DNA of 9,458 nucleotides from Corallococcus sp. CAG:1435 (GCA_000433775.1 HF998475.1:29423-38880); one strand, 5' to 3'. Positions 1 through 5,617 are shown, counted from the first letter of the stretch. A program made the numbers and translations. Notes: a model not told the origin generated them from the letters alone.

Positions 1-1383
1 AGTGTAGGGAAATTCAATCTGATTGAATGATTTAACCGTGCCTGCCTCGTCAATATACCCCGATTCGTCAATGCCGTAATAAAGCAAAGAATGATTAATA
101 AAAGCAGTTTGGTAATTATTTATATAACAGTCTGCCAAGAATTTAAGACTAAGCGAATTATTTTGATTTACAAATATATTATACTGTTCTTGAAATGTTT
201 TATTAGAATTGCTTATTTCATTATTATTTGAAAATATATTAACATCTTCAAATAAATCGTATAACGAATATGAATTATCTACTAAACTCAATATAATGTC
301 CTTATATGTAACATTATTTATAGCATACTCAAATGTTTCTCTGTAATCTTTGGATTTTGCCAGCACGTTTTGAAGTGTTGAGATTGAGGCATTGTCCGTT
401 TCGATTGTATCGGTGCCTATCACGAAGTTTGCCACAAAGTACCGTATTTCTTCATAAAAGCAGTCCAAATAGTTGGCGAGATAGGGAATTTCACTCAGCA
501 AACTGTCGTAGTTACTGTCGTAGCAATCGGTTACTTGATTTATGCTTTCGTTGTCTGCAATTATTTTTGCAATGTTGTATTTAAGTCTGTCCACTGCCGT
601 GCCGTCGGCAAAGTAACTTGCCCAACGCCATGCCATGTCCCACTGACCTTGTTGCAACACAATTTCGTTTTCCTGCTGAACGTAGACGTTGTCGCCGTAT
701 ATAGAGCCTGCAAGCACCGACAACTTTTGTTCGTTGACCGCCAATCCGCTTTGGTTGTCGAGATAGGTGTCGCTGTATTCGCCGTTGAGAAGATAGCAGG
801 CAAGCGCCTGACAGGAAGGATTTCCGATGTACTCTTCCATGTTGTTGTCTTGTTCGCTTGCAAAGTACACCGCTTCGTAGGTTTTGCCGTCGCTTTCCAA
901 GGGGAAGCCTTGTTCGTCCTCTATGTAGTTTCCCTGTTCGTCCAAAACAAACACAAAAAACACGTCGCCCAAAAGATGAACGGCATATTTTGCGCCACGT
1001 GCTTCACCCACCTGCCACGTTGTGTAATCGGGCACTTCGCTGTCGAAAGAATATTTGTAGTTGTCGCTTCCGTAGACGTCGTTTAAGCGTTCCACTATTT
1101 CCGTGGCAATGACGCCTATCTGTCTGTCCACGAGTTGGTTGAAGGATACGTTTTCTCTGTAATAATCTTCAAATACGCCTTCGTCGCCACGCCTGTTTGC
1201 CAGTGCGTACACGTCGTCTGAAAAATTGTTGGATTCAAAAACGGGCGTTACTTCGCCGCCTCCGCCACCGCCCGAGCCACCTTCATCGGGTATTGTCGGT
1301 TCTTCAGGCGTGCAACCTGTGCAAACTAAACACAATATCAGTAAAACGCATGCCGTCAATGTCAGTATTCTTTTGATTTTCAT
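1..1383 (-). CDS. Large secreted lipoprotein, function unknown (C-terminus beyond window)
   Basis: The reading frame is open for 461 codons from ATG at 1383 to the left edge, so the 3' end is missing. The start is fixed by a GGAGG ribosome binding site four bases upstream. Residues 1-24 form a lipoprotein signal: MKIKR, a hydrophobic core, then VCTGC with the lipidated Cys at 24. Position -3 of the lipobox is Cys rather than the usual Leu or Val, so it is slightly off consensus. A Pro/Glu stretch and a Gly-rich linker (residues 35-43, GGSGGGGGG) follow, as expected for a tether between a lipid anchor and an extracellular domain. The rest is acidic, rich in Asn, Asp, Tyr and Glu, and contains no motif I recognise. 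From about residue 342 (base 360 leftwards) the DNA becomes much more AT-rich and the protein Asn-rich. I infer a surface or, in a sporulating cell, intermembrane lipoprotein; the substrate is unknown. Confidence 0.85.
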   Translation of the reverse strand, partial: MKIKRILTLTACVLLILCLVCTGCTPEEPTIPDEGGSGGGGGGEVTPVFESNNFSDDVYALANRRGDEGVFEDYYRENVSFNQLVDRQIGVIATEIVERLNDVYGSDNYKYSFDSEVPDYTTWQVGEARGAKYAVHLLGDVFFVFVLDEQGNYIEDEQGFPLESDGKTYEAVYFASEQDNNMEEYIGNPSCQALACYLLNGEYSDTYLDNQSGLAVNEQKLSVLAGSIYGDNVYVQQENEIVLQQGQWDMAWRWASYFADGTAVDRLKYNIAKIIADNESINQVTDCYDSNYDSLLSEIPYLANYLDCFYEEIRYFVANFVIGTDTIETDNASISTLQNVLAKSKDYRETFEYAINNVTYKDIILSLVDNSYSLYDLFEDVNIFSNNNEISNSNKTFQEQYNIFVNQNNSLSLKFLADCYINNYQTAFINHSLLYYGIDESGYIDEAGTVKSFNQIEFPYT

Positions 1384-1418
1384 ATCTCCTCCATTCAACA
1401 CACAATACAACTCAACGG

Positions 1419-1446
1419 TATTTTGCCGTAAAACACAAAAACATAC
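1419..1446 (-). promoter_or_regulatory. Candidate SigG/SigF-type promoter for the lipoprotein gene
   Basis: On the minus strand GTATG (1446-1442) is followed after 16 bases by CAAAATA (1425-1419). This compares with the SigG pattern GYATR, 16-18 bases, CATNNTA: the -35 matches fully and the -10 has one mismatch. The implied transcript would start near 1412 and leave a leader of about 28 bases before the ATG at 1383, which is a sensible geometry. No convincing TTGACA/TATAAT pair was seen in the same gap. The motifs are short and degenerate, so a chance match is quite possible. Confidence 0.25.
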
Positions 1447-1489
1447 CTGTTTCGCAAAACAAAACAGATAATATAAGCCGGCGCAACTT

Positions 1490-1520
1490 CCGTGCTGAAA
1501 ATTTTTTAACGCAAGCACGG
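1490..1520. repeat. Perfect 7-bp inverted repeat in the gap between the operon and the lipoprotein gene
   Basis: CCGTGCT (1490-1496) and AGCACGG (1514-1520) are exact reverse complements separated by 17 bases. It lies 48 bases past the stop of the metallopeptidase-like gene and 107 bases before the lipoprotein start. No T-run follows on either strand, so it is not a normal intrinsic terminator. It could be an RNA stem-loop or a protein-binding site. Confidence 0.4.
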
Positions 1521-1567
1521 CAATGCCCAAAATGTCAGTTTAATTACCGCAAGGGAAAACTTGCCTT

Positions 1568-2101
1568 TTACACACTGTTTTTTGCCGTCAGTTTGTCTAT
1601 TTCGTCAAATATTTTTTGCAACTGCGCAAAGGCGACTTGCTTTCGGGGCAAAAACATTTCATACAACTTTTGCAAAGCGCACTTTTGTTCGGGACAAAGT
1701 TTGCCACACTCTTCCAAGGCAAATTTGTTGGCGTCCGTTTCGTAGGGTAAACTGAGGTAGGCGTCGGTGAAATACCGTTCTTCTCCCTGCAATGTACATT
1801 TTTGCCAACTGTTGCCCGACAACTTGAAACATTCACCGTTGTAAAGTATCACATAGGGCAACGATTTTTGAATTTCGTCGGAAAAAGCAGACGGATTGTT
1901 GTACTGCACGGCGTGTCGGTATTCGTGCAGAAAGAAAAACAAAAACCGATACGGCGGTGCGCTTTGGGCAAGGTTTTTGTTGATAAAAATCGTGTTGCAG
2001 GTAACGTCGTAGGTGCCGAAAGCCTCTTCGTAGCCCGTTGGCATATGGAAACTGACGTTTACGCCAAGTTGTCGGCAATATTCTTTTGCAATATCAATCA
2101 T
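1568..2101 (-). CDS. HExxH zinc-metallopeptidase-like protein, uncharacterised
   Basis: This is a 177-residue protein, third and last gene of the operon. The ATG at 2101 is preferred because GAGG lies five bases upstream and the ATG sits one base after the stop of the preceding gene, which suggests translational coupling; an in-frame start at 2170 would lie inside that gene. Residues 59-63 are HEYRH, preceded by the hydrophobic helix FLFFFL, which is the classic HExxH zinc site. A second motif, ETDANKFA (121-128), resembles the E-x-x-A-N-x-F-A glutamate-ligand helix of ImmA/IrrE-type (M78) peptidases. The spacing between the motifs, about 57 residues, is longer than in typical ImmA proteins, so it may be a relative or a separate family. 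There is no signal peptide or membrane segment, so it should be cytosolic. Zinc binding and proteolysis are inferred, and the substrate is unknown. Confidence 0.8.
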   Translation of the reverse strand: MIDIAKEYCRQLGVNVSFHMPTGYEEAFGTYDVTCNTIFINKNLAQSAPPYRFLFFFLHEYRHAVQYNNPSAFSDEIQKSLPYVILYNGECFKLSGNSWQKCTLQGEERYFTDAYLSLPYETDANKFALEECGKLCPEQKCALQKLYEMFLPRKQVAFAQLQKIFDEIDKLTAKNSV

Positions 2102-2102
2102 G

Positions 2103-3416
2103 TTAACCTCGCATGTTGCGTTTGGAAGACAAATTGATGTAGACAACAACGGGTATTGCCAGTACGGCAATAAGCAACTTTTGCCAGATGTTCAGACTTT
2201 GAATGAAACTTACCGAAAACAATGTCAGCAACGTTGGCACCACTTGTTCGTTAAGGCTCTTTTTAAGCAGAAACACCGTGTCTCTTTCCACCTTGACTGC
2301 CGTGTTAAGTTGGAAAATTCCAAGTTTTTGTCTGATGTGAGCCGGTATTCCCACTGCGTAATTGACAGAGGTTGGCAAATTTGTGTTTTCAAAAGCATGC
2401 TCGTCGTCGATAGGCAACACTCTGCATTTGACAGCCTTGTTTTTGTAACGCAAAACAACTTTGTCCGTTTCAGTCAATCCAAGCAAATGCATGTTGGATG
2501 CCGAAAGACGCACCACGTTTGCTCCCTCGTCGCTTTCGTACGGGCGACGACACAACAGCGACATTGACGCTCTTCCAACGTAAAAGTCCGCCAACGCCCT
2601 CAGCCCCGTTGACTTTCTTTGACAGTACGACTGCACAACTGCCGTCATAAACAGACGTTTGGGACACGCCTTGTGAATTATTTCCTGTGCCTTCAATTTG
2701 TCGTGGTAGGAAACGTCGCTTTTCAAAATGAAGTGACTGCTGTCGTCCGTGTACATTCCAGCCAAAGTTTCCTTGTCTTTTTCGTCTACATTGGCAATGA
2801 TTTCCTGCCAGTGTTGGGCTGGGATTGCCAGCCTGTTTTCCAATTCCAAAAAGGTACGCTGTTTTTGATTGAGCAAAATCGTTCCTTGCTTCAATGCCTT
2901 GTCAACTTTGACATGATTGCATTTTAAGACTATGGATTCGTTTGTGTAGTAGTTGAAAAACTGAAAATACAAAAAGCCGTCAACGTCGACTTCTACCCCG
3001 TTGCCGTCCAAAGCGGAAACAACGACGCTGTCTTCCCGTATGTTTTCTATGCGTTGCGTGTCTATGTTGTTGAAAACATAGGACTTGTTTTTAAGCAAAA
3101 GCAATTCTTCTTGCAATTTGAGTGAAAGTTTTTCTTTTGTGGCTTTTGTAACGGCAATGTCGTTACCCGACAATTCGGCGGATTTTTTCAACGTTACGTC
3201 AAAGAAACATTTGTTTTGTGGGTTGAACAAAATGGCTCGACAATTTCGAAAATCGTCAAAAACCTGTTCGGAAACCAAAATGATATTTCGGGCGGACAGT
3301 TTTTTTATTGCAGACAATCTGCATGCCGTTCCATATTGCACCTGATTGGTGTTGCTCTTCTTTCCGCAACACAGTGAAACTTGTTCGCCGTCAACCGTCA
3401 GAGTTACGTTTTTCAT
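2103..3416 (-). CDS. Uncharacterised protein with Cdc48-N/AbrB-like beta-barrel region and C-terminal membrane hairpin
   Basis: This is a 437-residue protein, second gene of the operon. Its ATG at 3416 has GGGAGGA five bases upstream and overlaps the end of the preceding gene by 26 bases. I do not recognise a named family. Residues about 300-337 (RLSASNMHLLGL, then a D-K-V-V-L strand) and about 355-380 (VGIPAHIRQKLGI, then AVKVERD) look like two beta-alpha-beta units of the kind found in AbrB/SpoVT swapped-hairpin and Cdc48-N double-psi barrels. The last 45 residues hold two hydrophobic stretches (about 392-410 and 413-430) followed by a basic tail (SSKRNMRG), so the protein is probably anchored by its C-terminus with the large N-terminal part in the cytosol. 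The first 290 residues are of mixed alpha/beta character and have no motif I can name. A barrel adaptor or regulatory role is possible but not shown. Confidence 0.8.
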   Translation of the reverse strand: MKNVTLTVDGEQVSLCCGKKSNTNQVQYGTACRLSAIKKLSARNIILVSEQVFDDFRNCRAILFNPQNKCFFDVTLKKSAELSGNDIAVTKATKEKLSLKLQEELLLLKNKSYVFNNIDTQRIENIREDSVVVSALDGNGVEVDVDGFLYFQFFNYYTNESIVLKCNHVKVDKALKQGTILLNQKQRTFLELENRLAIPAQHWQEIIANVDEKDKETLAGMYTDDSSHFILKSDVSYHDKLKAQEIIHKACPKRLFMTAVVQSYCQRKSTGLRALADFYVGRASMSLLCRRPYESDEGANVVRLSASNMHLLGLTETDKVVLRYKNKAVKCRVLPIDDEHAFENTNLPTSVNYAVGIPAHIRQKLGIFQLNTAVKVERDTVFLLKKSLNEQVVPTLLTLFSVSFIQSLNIWQKLLIAVLAIPVVVYINLSSKRNMRG

Positions 3417-4056
3417 TTGTTCCTCCCAAATAATAGTTAAGTTTCAATGCGCATTGTTTTAGTGCGTCAAAAATTCTCAACAAACTGCCGTCAGCACCCT
3501 CGTCAACCATAAGACGGGAATTTATTTCTATCTGAACAGTTTGAATTTTACAGTTGTTGTGAATGTACGATGCTACGGTGTAGGGCATTGCACCTTTGAA
3601 GGGTGAATCTACCAAAACATCGCCGACGTTTGCAAGGCGGAACTCTTCCAGAAAAATTTTAAGACAATTTTCGTCGGAAAGGTTTTTCAAATCTGCCGTG
3701 CCCAAATTTACCGAAACTTTGCGCCCTGCCGAAAGTTGATGCAAATCAATTAGTATTTTTACGCCTTTTTCCGTGACATATTGCGACAATGCCTGTTTGT
3801 AAGAAGAATGCATGTCAAAATTGGCGTCATCACCGCAATTTTTTGTTTTGTAAATTACGGGGCAACAAATTTGCTCGTGCAACATCTTGCAAATTACCCC
3901 CGTGTATCTCTCCGCAACCTTAATTTTTCCCATGCGGGTTTGTTCGACGCTGTGCGGAGCGGAAAACATTACAACACCGCTTCCGTCCAGCAGTTCAAAA
4001 GATGCGTCGTGTTTTTCACAAAAATATTGATAGTATTGATTGATAGAATAATTCAC
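3391..4056 (-). CDS. N-formylglutamate amidohydrolase-like (FGase superfamily) hydrolase
   Basis: This is a 221-residue protein, first gene of the operon. It starts with GTG at 4056 behind GGAG with five-base spacing. The pattern fits the FGase family: APHS at 33-36, Glu49, a DDANFD block at 76-81, DLH at 104-106 and a C-terminal QIEIN at 175-179. The two His residues and acidic residues are plausible ligands of a catalytic metal. Family members hydrolyse an amide bond, as in N-formylglutamate to glutamate in histidine degradation. No histidine-utilisation gene is nearby, and the residues around the core (SVEQTRMGKIK, DLHQLSAGR) differ from classical HutG as I remember it, so a different carboxylated amide or peptide substrate is likely. 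The protein has no signal peptide. Its last 26 bases overlap the start of the next gene. Confidence 0.75.
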   Translation of the reverse strand: MNYSINQYYQYFCEKHDASFELLDGSGVVMFSAPHSVEQTRMGKIKVAERYTGVICKMLHEQICCPVIYKTKNCGDDANFDMHSSYKQALSQYVTEKGVKILIDLHQLSAGRKVSVNLGTADLKNLSDENCLKIFLEEFRLANVGDVLVDSPFKGAMPYTVASYIHNNCKIQTVQIEINSRLMVDEGADGSLLRIFDALKQCALKLNYYLGGTNEKRNSDG

Positions 4057-4370
4057 TCCTACTCCGAAAATTTTGCATGTATGGTCTGTCAGCAGTACGG
4101 CAAAACGCCACTGTTTTACTTATTGTAACAAATATACAGCCAAATTACCACTAAAAAAACGAATTTGAACAAAAAACAAGTGCTTTACAGAGTAAAAAAC
4201 AGTTGCAGAAAGCAAATATTGCCAATATCGCCACCGTAAACTTATTTTTGAATGCCAAATAAAAGAAAATACAAACAACTGTTGTAAAAAAGCGTCAAAA
4301 ACTGTTGACACAAAACGGGAAAATCAAAAGTTGCACTGTTCAGAGTTACACTGCTTGAAAAGCCCGAATA
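4057..4370. other. Gene-free gap between the tRNA terminator and the three-gene operon
   Basis: About 310 AT-rich bases separate the tRNA-operon terminator from the hydrolase start. I see no gene: a 63-codon frame on the minus strand (4311-4120) begins with GTG, has no ribosome binding site and reads as low-complexity hydrophobic sequence. The gap contains a perfect 13-bp palindrome (ATATTG-C-CAATAT, 4216-4228) and the candidate -10 at 4122-4130. Confidence 0.6.
4122..4130 (-). promoter_or_regulatory. Candidate extended -10 promoter element for the three-gene operon
   Basis: On the minus strand TGTTACAAT (4130-4122) is a TGn-extended -10 with hexamer TACAAT, about 66 bases upstream of the GTG at 4056. 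No TTGACA-like hexamer lies 16-18 bases further upstream; extended -10 promoters can work without one. A CATACATG sequence nearer the gene (4082-4075) resembles a SigE -10 but lacks a matching -35. The operon's real promoter is therefore uncertain. Confidence 0.3.
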
Positions 4371-4409
4371 AAACAAAAACCCCATTCGCAATTTGCAAAC
4401 AGGATTTTT
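4371..4409 (-). terminator. Intrinsic terminator of the tRNA operon
   Basis: Directly after the CCA end of tRNA-Tyr the minus strand reads A-tract, CCTGTTTGC, five-base loop AAATT, GCGAATGGG, then TTTTTGTTTT. The stem pairs along its full length of 15 or more base pairs if G-U pairs are allowed, and the flanking A-tract can pair with the T-run. This is a complete rho-independent terminator and places the end of the tRNA transcript here, before the downstream three-gene operon. Confidence 0.75.
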
Positions 4410-4494
4410 TGGTGGGGAGAGATGGATTCGAACCATCGAAGTCATGGACGACAGATTTACAGTCTGTTCCCTTTGGCCGCTCGGGAATCTCCCC
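4410..4494 (-). tRNA. tRNA-Tyr (GTA)
   Basis: An 85-base tRNA including encoded CCA. The acceptor stem GGGGAGA pairs exactly with TCTCCCC, followed by discriminator A. The anticodon loop contains GTA, and the gene has the long variable arm expected of bacterial tRNA-Tyr. GGTTCGAATCC forms the T-arm. It is the last tRNA of the cluster. Confidence 0.96.
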
Positions 4495-4506
4495 GTATAT
4501 AAAAAA

Positions 4507-4583
4507 TGGAGCTGGTGAACGGAATCGAACCATCAACCTATTGATTACAAATCAATTGCTCTGCCTGATTGAGCTACACCAGC
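4507..4583 (-). tRNA. tRNA-Thr (TGT)
   Basis: A 77-base tRNA including encoded CCA. Acceptor arms GCTGGTG/CACCAGC pair fully, with discriminator T. The anticodon loop TTTGTAA gives TGT, which reads ACA and, with wobble, other Thr codons. D-arm (GCTC...GAGC) and T-arm (GGTTCGATTCC) are standard. It lies 12 bases from tRNA-Tyr. Confidence 0.96.
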
Positions 4584-4611
4584 ACACATATATGAAAATT
4601 TCCCAATGAGT

Positions 4612-4687
4612 TGGTGCTTCGGGGCGGAATCGAACCACCGACACGGGGATTTTCAGTCCCCTGCTCTACCTACTGAGCTACCGAAGC
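4612..4687 (-). tRNA. tRNA-Phe (GAA)
   Basis: A 76-base tRNA including encoded CCA. Acceptor GCTTCGG pairs with CCGAAGC, discriminator A. The anticodon loop CTGAAAA gives GAA, and the strong GGGGA/TCCCC anticodon stem is typical of tRNA-Phe. Confidence 0.96.
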
Positions 4688-4694
4688 AAAACAT

Positions 4695-4771
4695 TGGCGA
4701 CCCGGAAGGGACTCGAACCCTCGACCTCCAGCGTGACAGGCTGGCGTACTAACCATCTGTACTACCGGGCC
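4695..4771 (-). tRNA. tRNA-Asp (GTC)
   Basis: A 77-base tRNA including encoded CCA. Acceptor GGCCCGG pairs with CCGGGTC, with one G-U pair at the second position, and discriminator G as expected for Asp identity. The anticodon loop CTGTCAC gives GTC. It lies seven bases from tRNA-Phe. Confidence 0.95.
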
Positions 4772-4790
4772 AGATATTTTGTTTTGCATT

Positions 4791-4866
4791 TGGTGGGCCT
4801 TCAGGGACTTGAACCCCGGACCGATCGGTTATGAGCCGACTGCTCTAACCACTGAGCTAAAGGCCC
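4791..4866 (-). tRNA. tRNA with CAT anticodon, probably elongator tRNA-Met (tRNA-Ile2 possible)
   Basis: A 76-base tRNA including encoded CCA. Acceptor GGGCCTT pairs with AAGGCCC, discriminator A; the anticodon loop CTCATAA gives CAT. The position 1-72 pair is a normal G-C, so it is not the initiator, which has a mismatch there. CAT also occurs in tRNA-Ile2, where C34 is modified to lysidine by TilS, and the TTTAGCTCAGTGGTTAGAGC body is shared by both kinds. The neighbouring order Met-Asp-Phe-Thr-Tyr matches the B. subtilis trnD cluster as I remember it, which favours Met. Sequence alone does not settle it. Confidence 0.9.
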
Positions 4867-4879
4867 ATAAAAGTCTTTG

Positions 4880-4956
4880 TGGTCGGGGTGGCGAGACTCG
4901 AACTCACGACATCTTGCTCCCAAAGCAAGCGCGCTACCAAACTGCGCTACACCCCG
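4880..4956 (-). tRNA. tRNA-Pro (TGG)
   Basis: A 77-base tRNA including encoded CCA. Acceptor CGGGGTG pairs with CACCCCG, discriminator A; the anticodon loop TTTGGGA gives TGG. The CGGGG start and GTAGCGCAG D-arm are typical of bacterial tRNA-Pro. It is the promoter-proximal gene of the cluster. Confidence 0.96.
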
Positions 4957-4979
4957 CTGCGTTTTACATCAGCCTTTGT

Positions 4980-5008
4980 ATCTTACAATATTTTGACCTT
5001 GTTGTCAA
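4980..5008 (-). promoter_or_regulatory. SigA-type promoter of the tRNA operon
   Basis: On the minus strand a perfect -35 TTGACA (5008-5003) and -10 TAAGAT (4985-4980) are separated by exactly 17 bases, and the first tRNA begins 23 bases past the -10. The near-consensus hexamers fit a strong constitutive stable-RNA promoter. The -35 lies inside a 7-bp inverted repeat, TTGTCAA/TTGACAA, at 5002-5023. Confidence 0.85.
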
Positions 5009-5212
5009 CAAATTTTTTGACAATTTTTCAAAAAAATTGCAAATATTTTTTTACCGCCAAAGGCAAAAAATAAACGCAACTTCAATACGTTTGCACCGAT
5101 TGCACTGCACCGTCTTGAAAAATTTTCGCAGTGCGTAGTATGTGCGGCGTTTCGGGTGCAGGGCGTTTCTGTTGCACAAATGGAATGTTTTGAACACGGC
5201 TTTTTTGCCTGA
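5009..5212. other. Divergent intergenic region between the tRNA operon and spoIIA
   Basis: The whole gap from tRNA-Pro to spoIIAA is about 340 bases and contains no credible gene; frames here lack ribosome binding sites and run antisense into spoIIAA. The AT-rich left part carries the tRNA promoter. The right part is less AT-rich and includes two copies of TGCACCG (5092 and 5106). A GGAAT-containing sequence near 5182 recalls a SigH -35, but no GAAT-type -10 follows at the correct distance. The regulatory elements I support lie further right (5213-5251). Confidence 0.5.
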
Positions 5213-5219
5213 TTCGACA
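5213..5219 (+). promoter_or_regulatory. Spo0A-binding site (0A box) upstream of the spoIIA operon
   Basis: TTCGACA is the reverse complement of TGTCGAA, an exact match to the TGNCGAA 0A-box consensus. It lies 78 bases upstream of the spoIIAA start and ends three bases before the candidate -35. Phosphorylated Spo0A activates the spoIIA operon in Bacillus and Clostridia, so both the position and the gene fit. The motif is only seven bases, and the context carries much of the weight. Confidence 0.55.
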
Positions 5220-5222
5220 ATT

Positions 5223-5251
5223 TTGCCAACGTTTGTGCAAAAGTTTACATT
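5223..5251 (+). promoter_or_regulatory. Candidate SigA-type promoter of the spoIIA operon
   Basis: TTGCCA (5223-5228) and TACATT (5246-5251) are separated by 17 bases, five and four of six matches to the SigA hexamers. The implied start near 5258 gives a leader of about 40 bases. A weak -10 next to a 0A box is typical of Spo0A-activated promoters. In B. subtilis this operon uses SigH instead, and I found no complete SigH promoter here. Confidence 0.4.
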
Positions 5252-5296
5252 TTGACTTGTGCGCCATTTTGTACCATTAAACGGGAGGCGAAAAAT

Positions 5297-5602
5297 ATGG
5301 AAGTTTCTTTTGAATTTGACAACCACCTTCTGATTGTCAAACTTGTGGGTGAACTCGACGAACATTCGGCGGAATTTGTCAGAAGAAAAATGGATGCTGT
5401 TTTGGAAGACAAAAACTACTCCGCCGTGGTATTGGATTTGTCGAGAATGTCTTTTATGGATTCGACGGGAATAGGCGTTGTAATAGGAAGGTACAAATTG
5501 TTGCGAAAACTCAACAAGGTGCTTTACGTAAAGAACCCCTCCCCGACGGTGGACAAAATTTTCAGAATGTCCGGTTTGTACGAAATTATTGAAAGAATTT
5601 AG
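5297..5602 (+). CDS. spoIIAA: Anti-sigma F factor antagonist SpoIIAA (STAS domain)
   Basis: A 101-residue single STAS-domain protein, first gene of the operon. The start is ATG 5297 with GGGAGG eight bases upstream; an earlier in-frame codon at 5252 has no such site. The signature SFMDSTGIGVVIGRYK (52-67) contains the phosphorylation site at Ser56, equivalent to Ser58 of B. subtilis SpoIIAA, in the D-S-x-G-x-G context. GELDEHSAE (18-26) matches the conserved first-strand loop, and FRMSGLYEII closes the domain. Unphosphorylated SpoIIAA binds SpoIIAB and releases SigF in the forespore; SpoIIAB phosphorylates and inactivates it, and the SpoIIE phosphatase reverses this. The protein is about 15 residues shorter than the B. 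subtilis one, with the loss at the non-conserved C-terminus. spoIIAB follows after 15 bases. Confidence 0.96.
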   Translation: MEVSFEFDNHLLIVKLVGELDEHSAEFVRRKMDAVLEDKNYSAVVLDLSRMSFMDSTGIGVVIGRYKLLRKLNKVLYVKNPSPTVDKIFRMSGLYEIIERI

Positions 5603-5617
5603 GTTAGAGGTAACACA

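Noticed and set aside
535..1086. Plus-strand open frame of 183 codons
   Set aside because: It lies wholly antisense to the lipoprotein frame, has no ribosome binding site or recognisable domain, and the minus-strand frame has a signal peptide, lipobox and good ribosome binding site.
4075..4082. SigE -10 (CATACATG) before the three-gene operon
   Set aside because: The last two positions do not match and no KMATATT-like -35 lies 14-15 bases upstream.
4120..4311. Minus-strand 63-codon hydrophobic frame
   Set aside because: It has a GTG start with no ribosome binding site, in an AT-rich gap; hydrophobicity here reflects T-rich sequence.
5179..5205. SigH promoter for spoIIA
   Set aside because: AATGGAATG is near the SigH -35 consensus, but no GAAT-type -10 follows at the required spacing.
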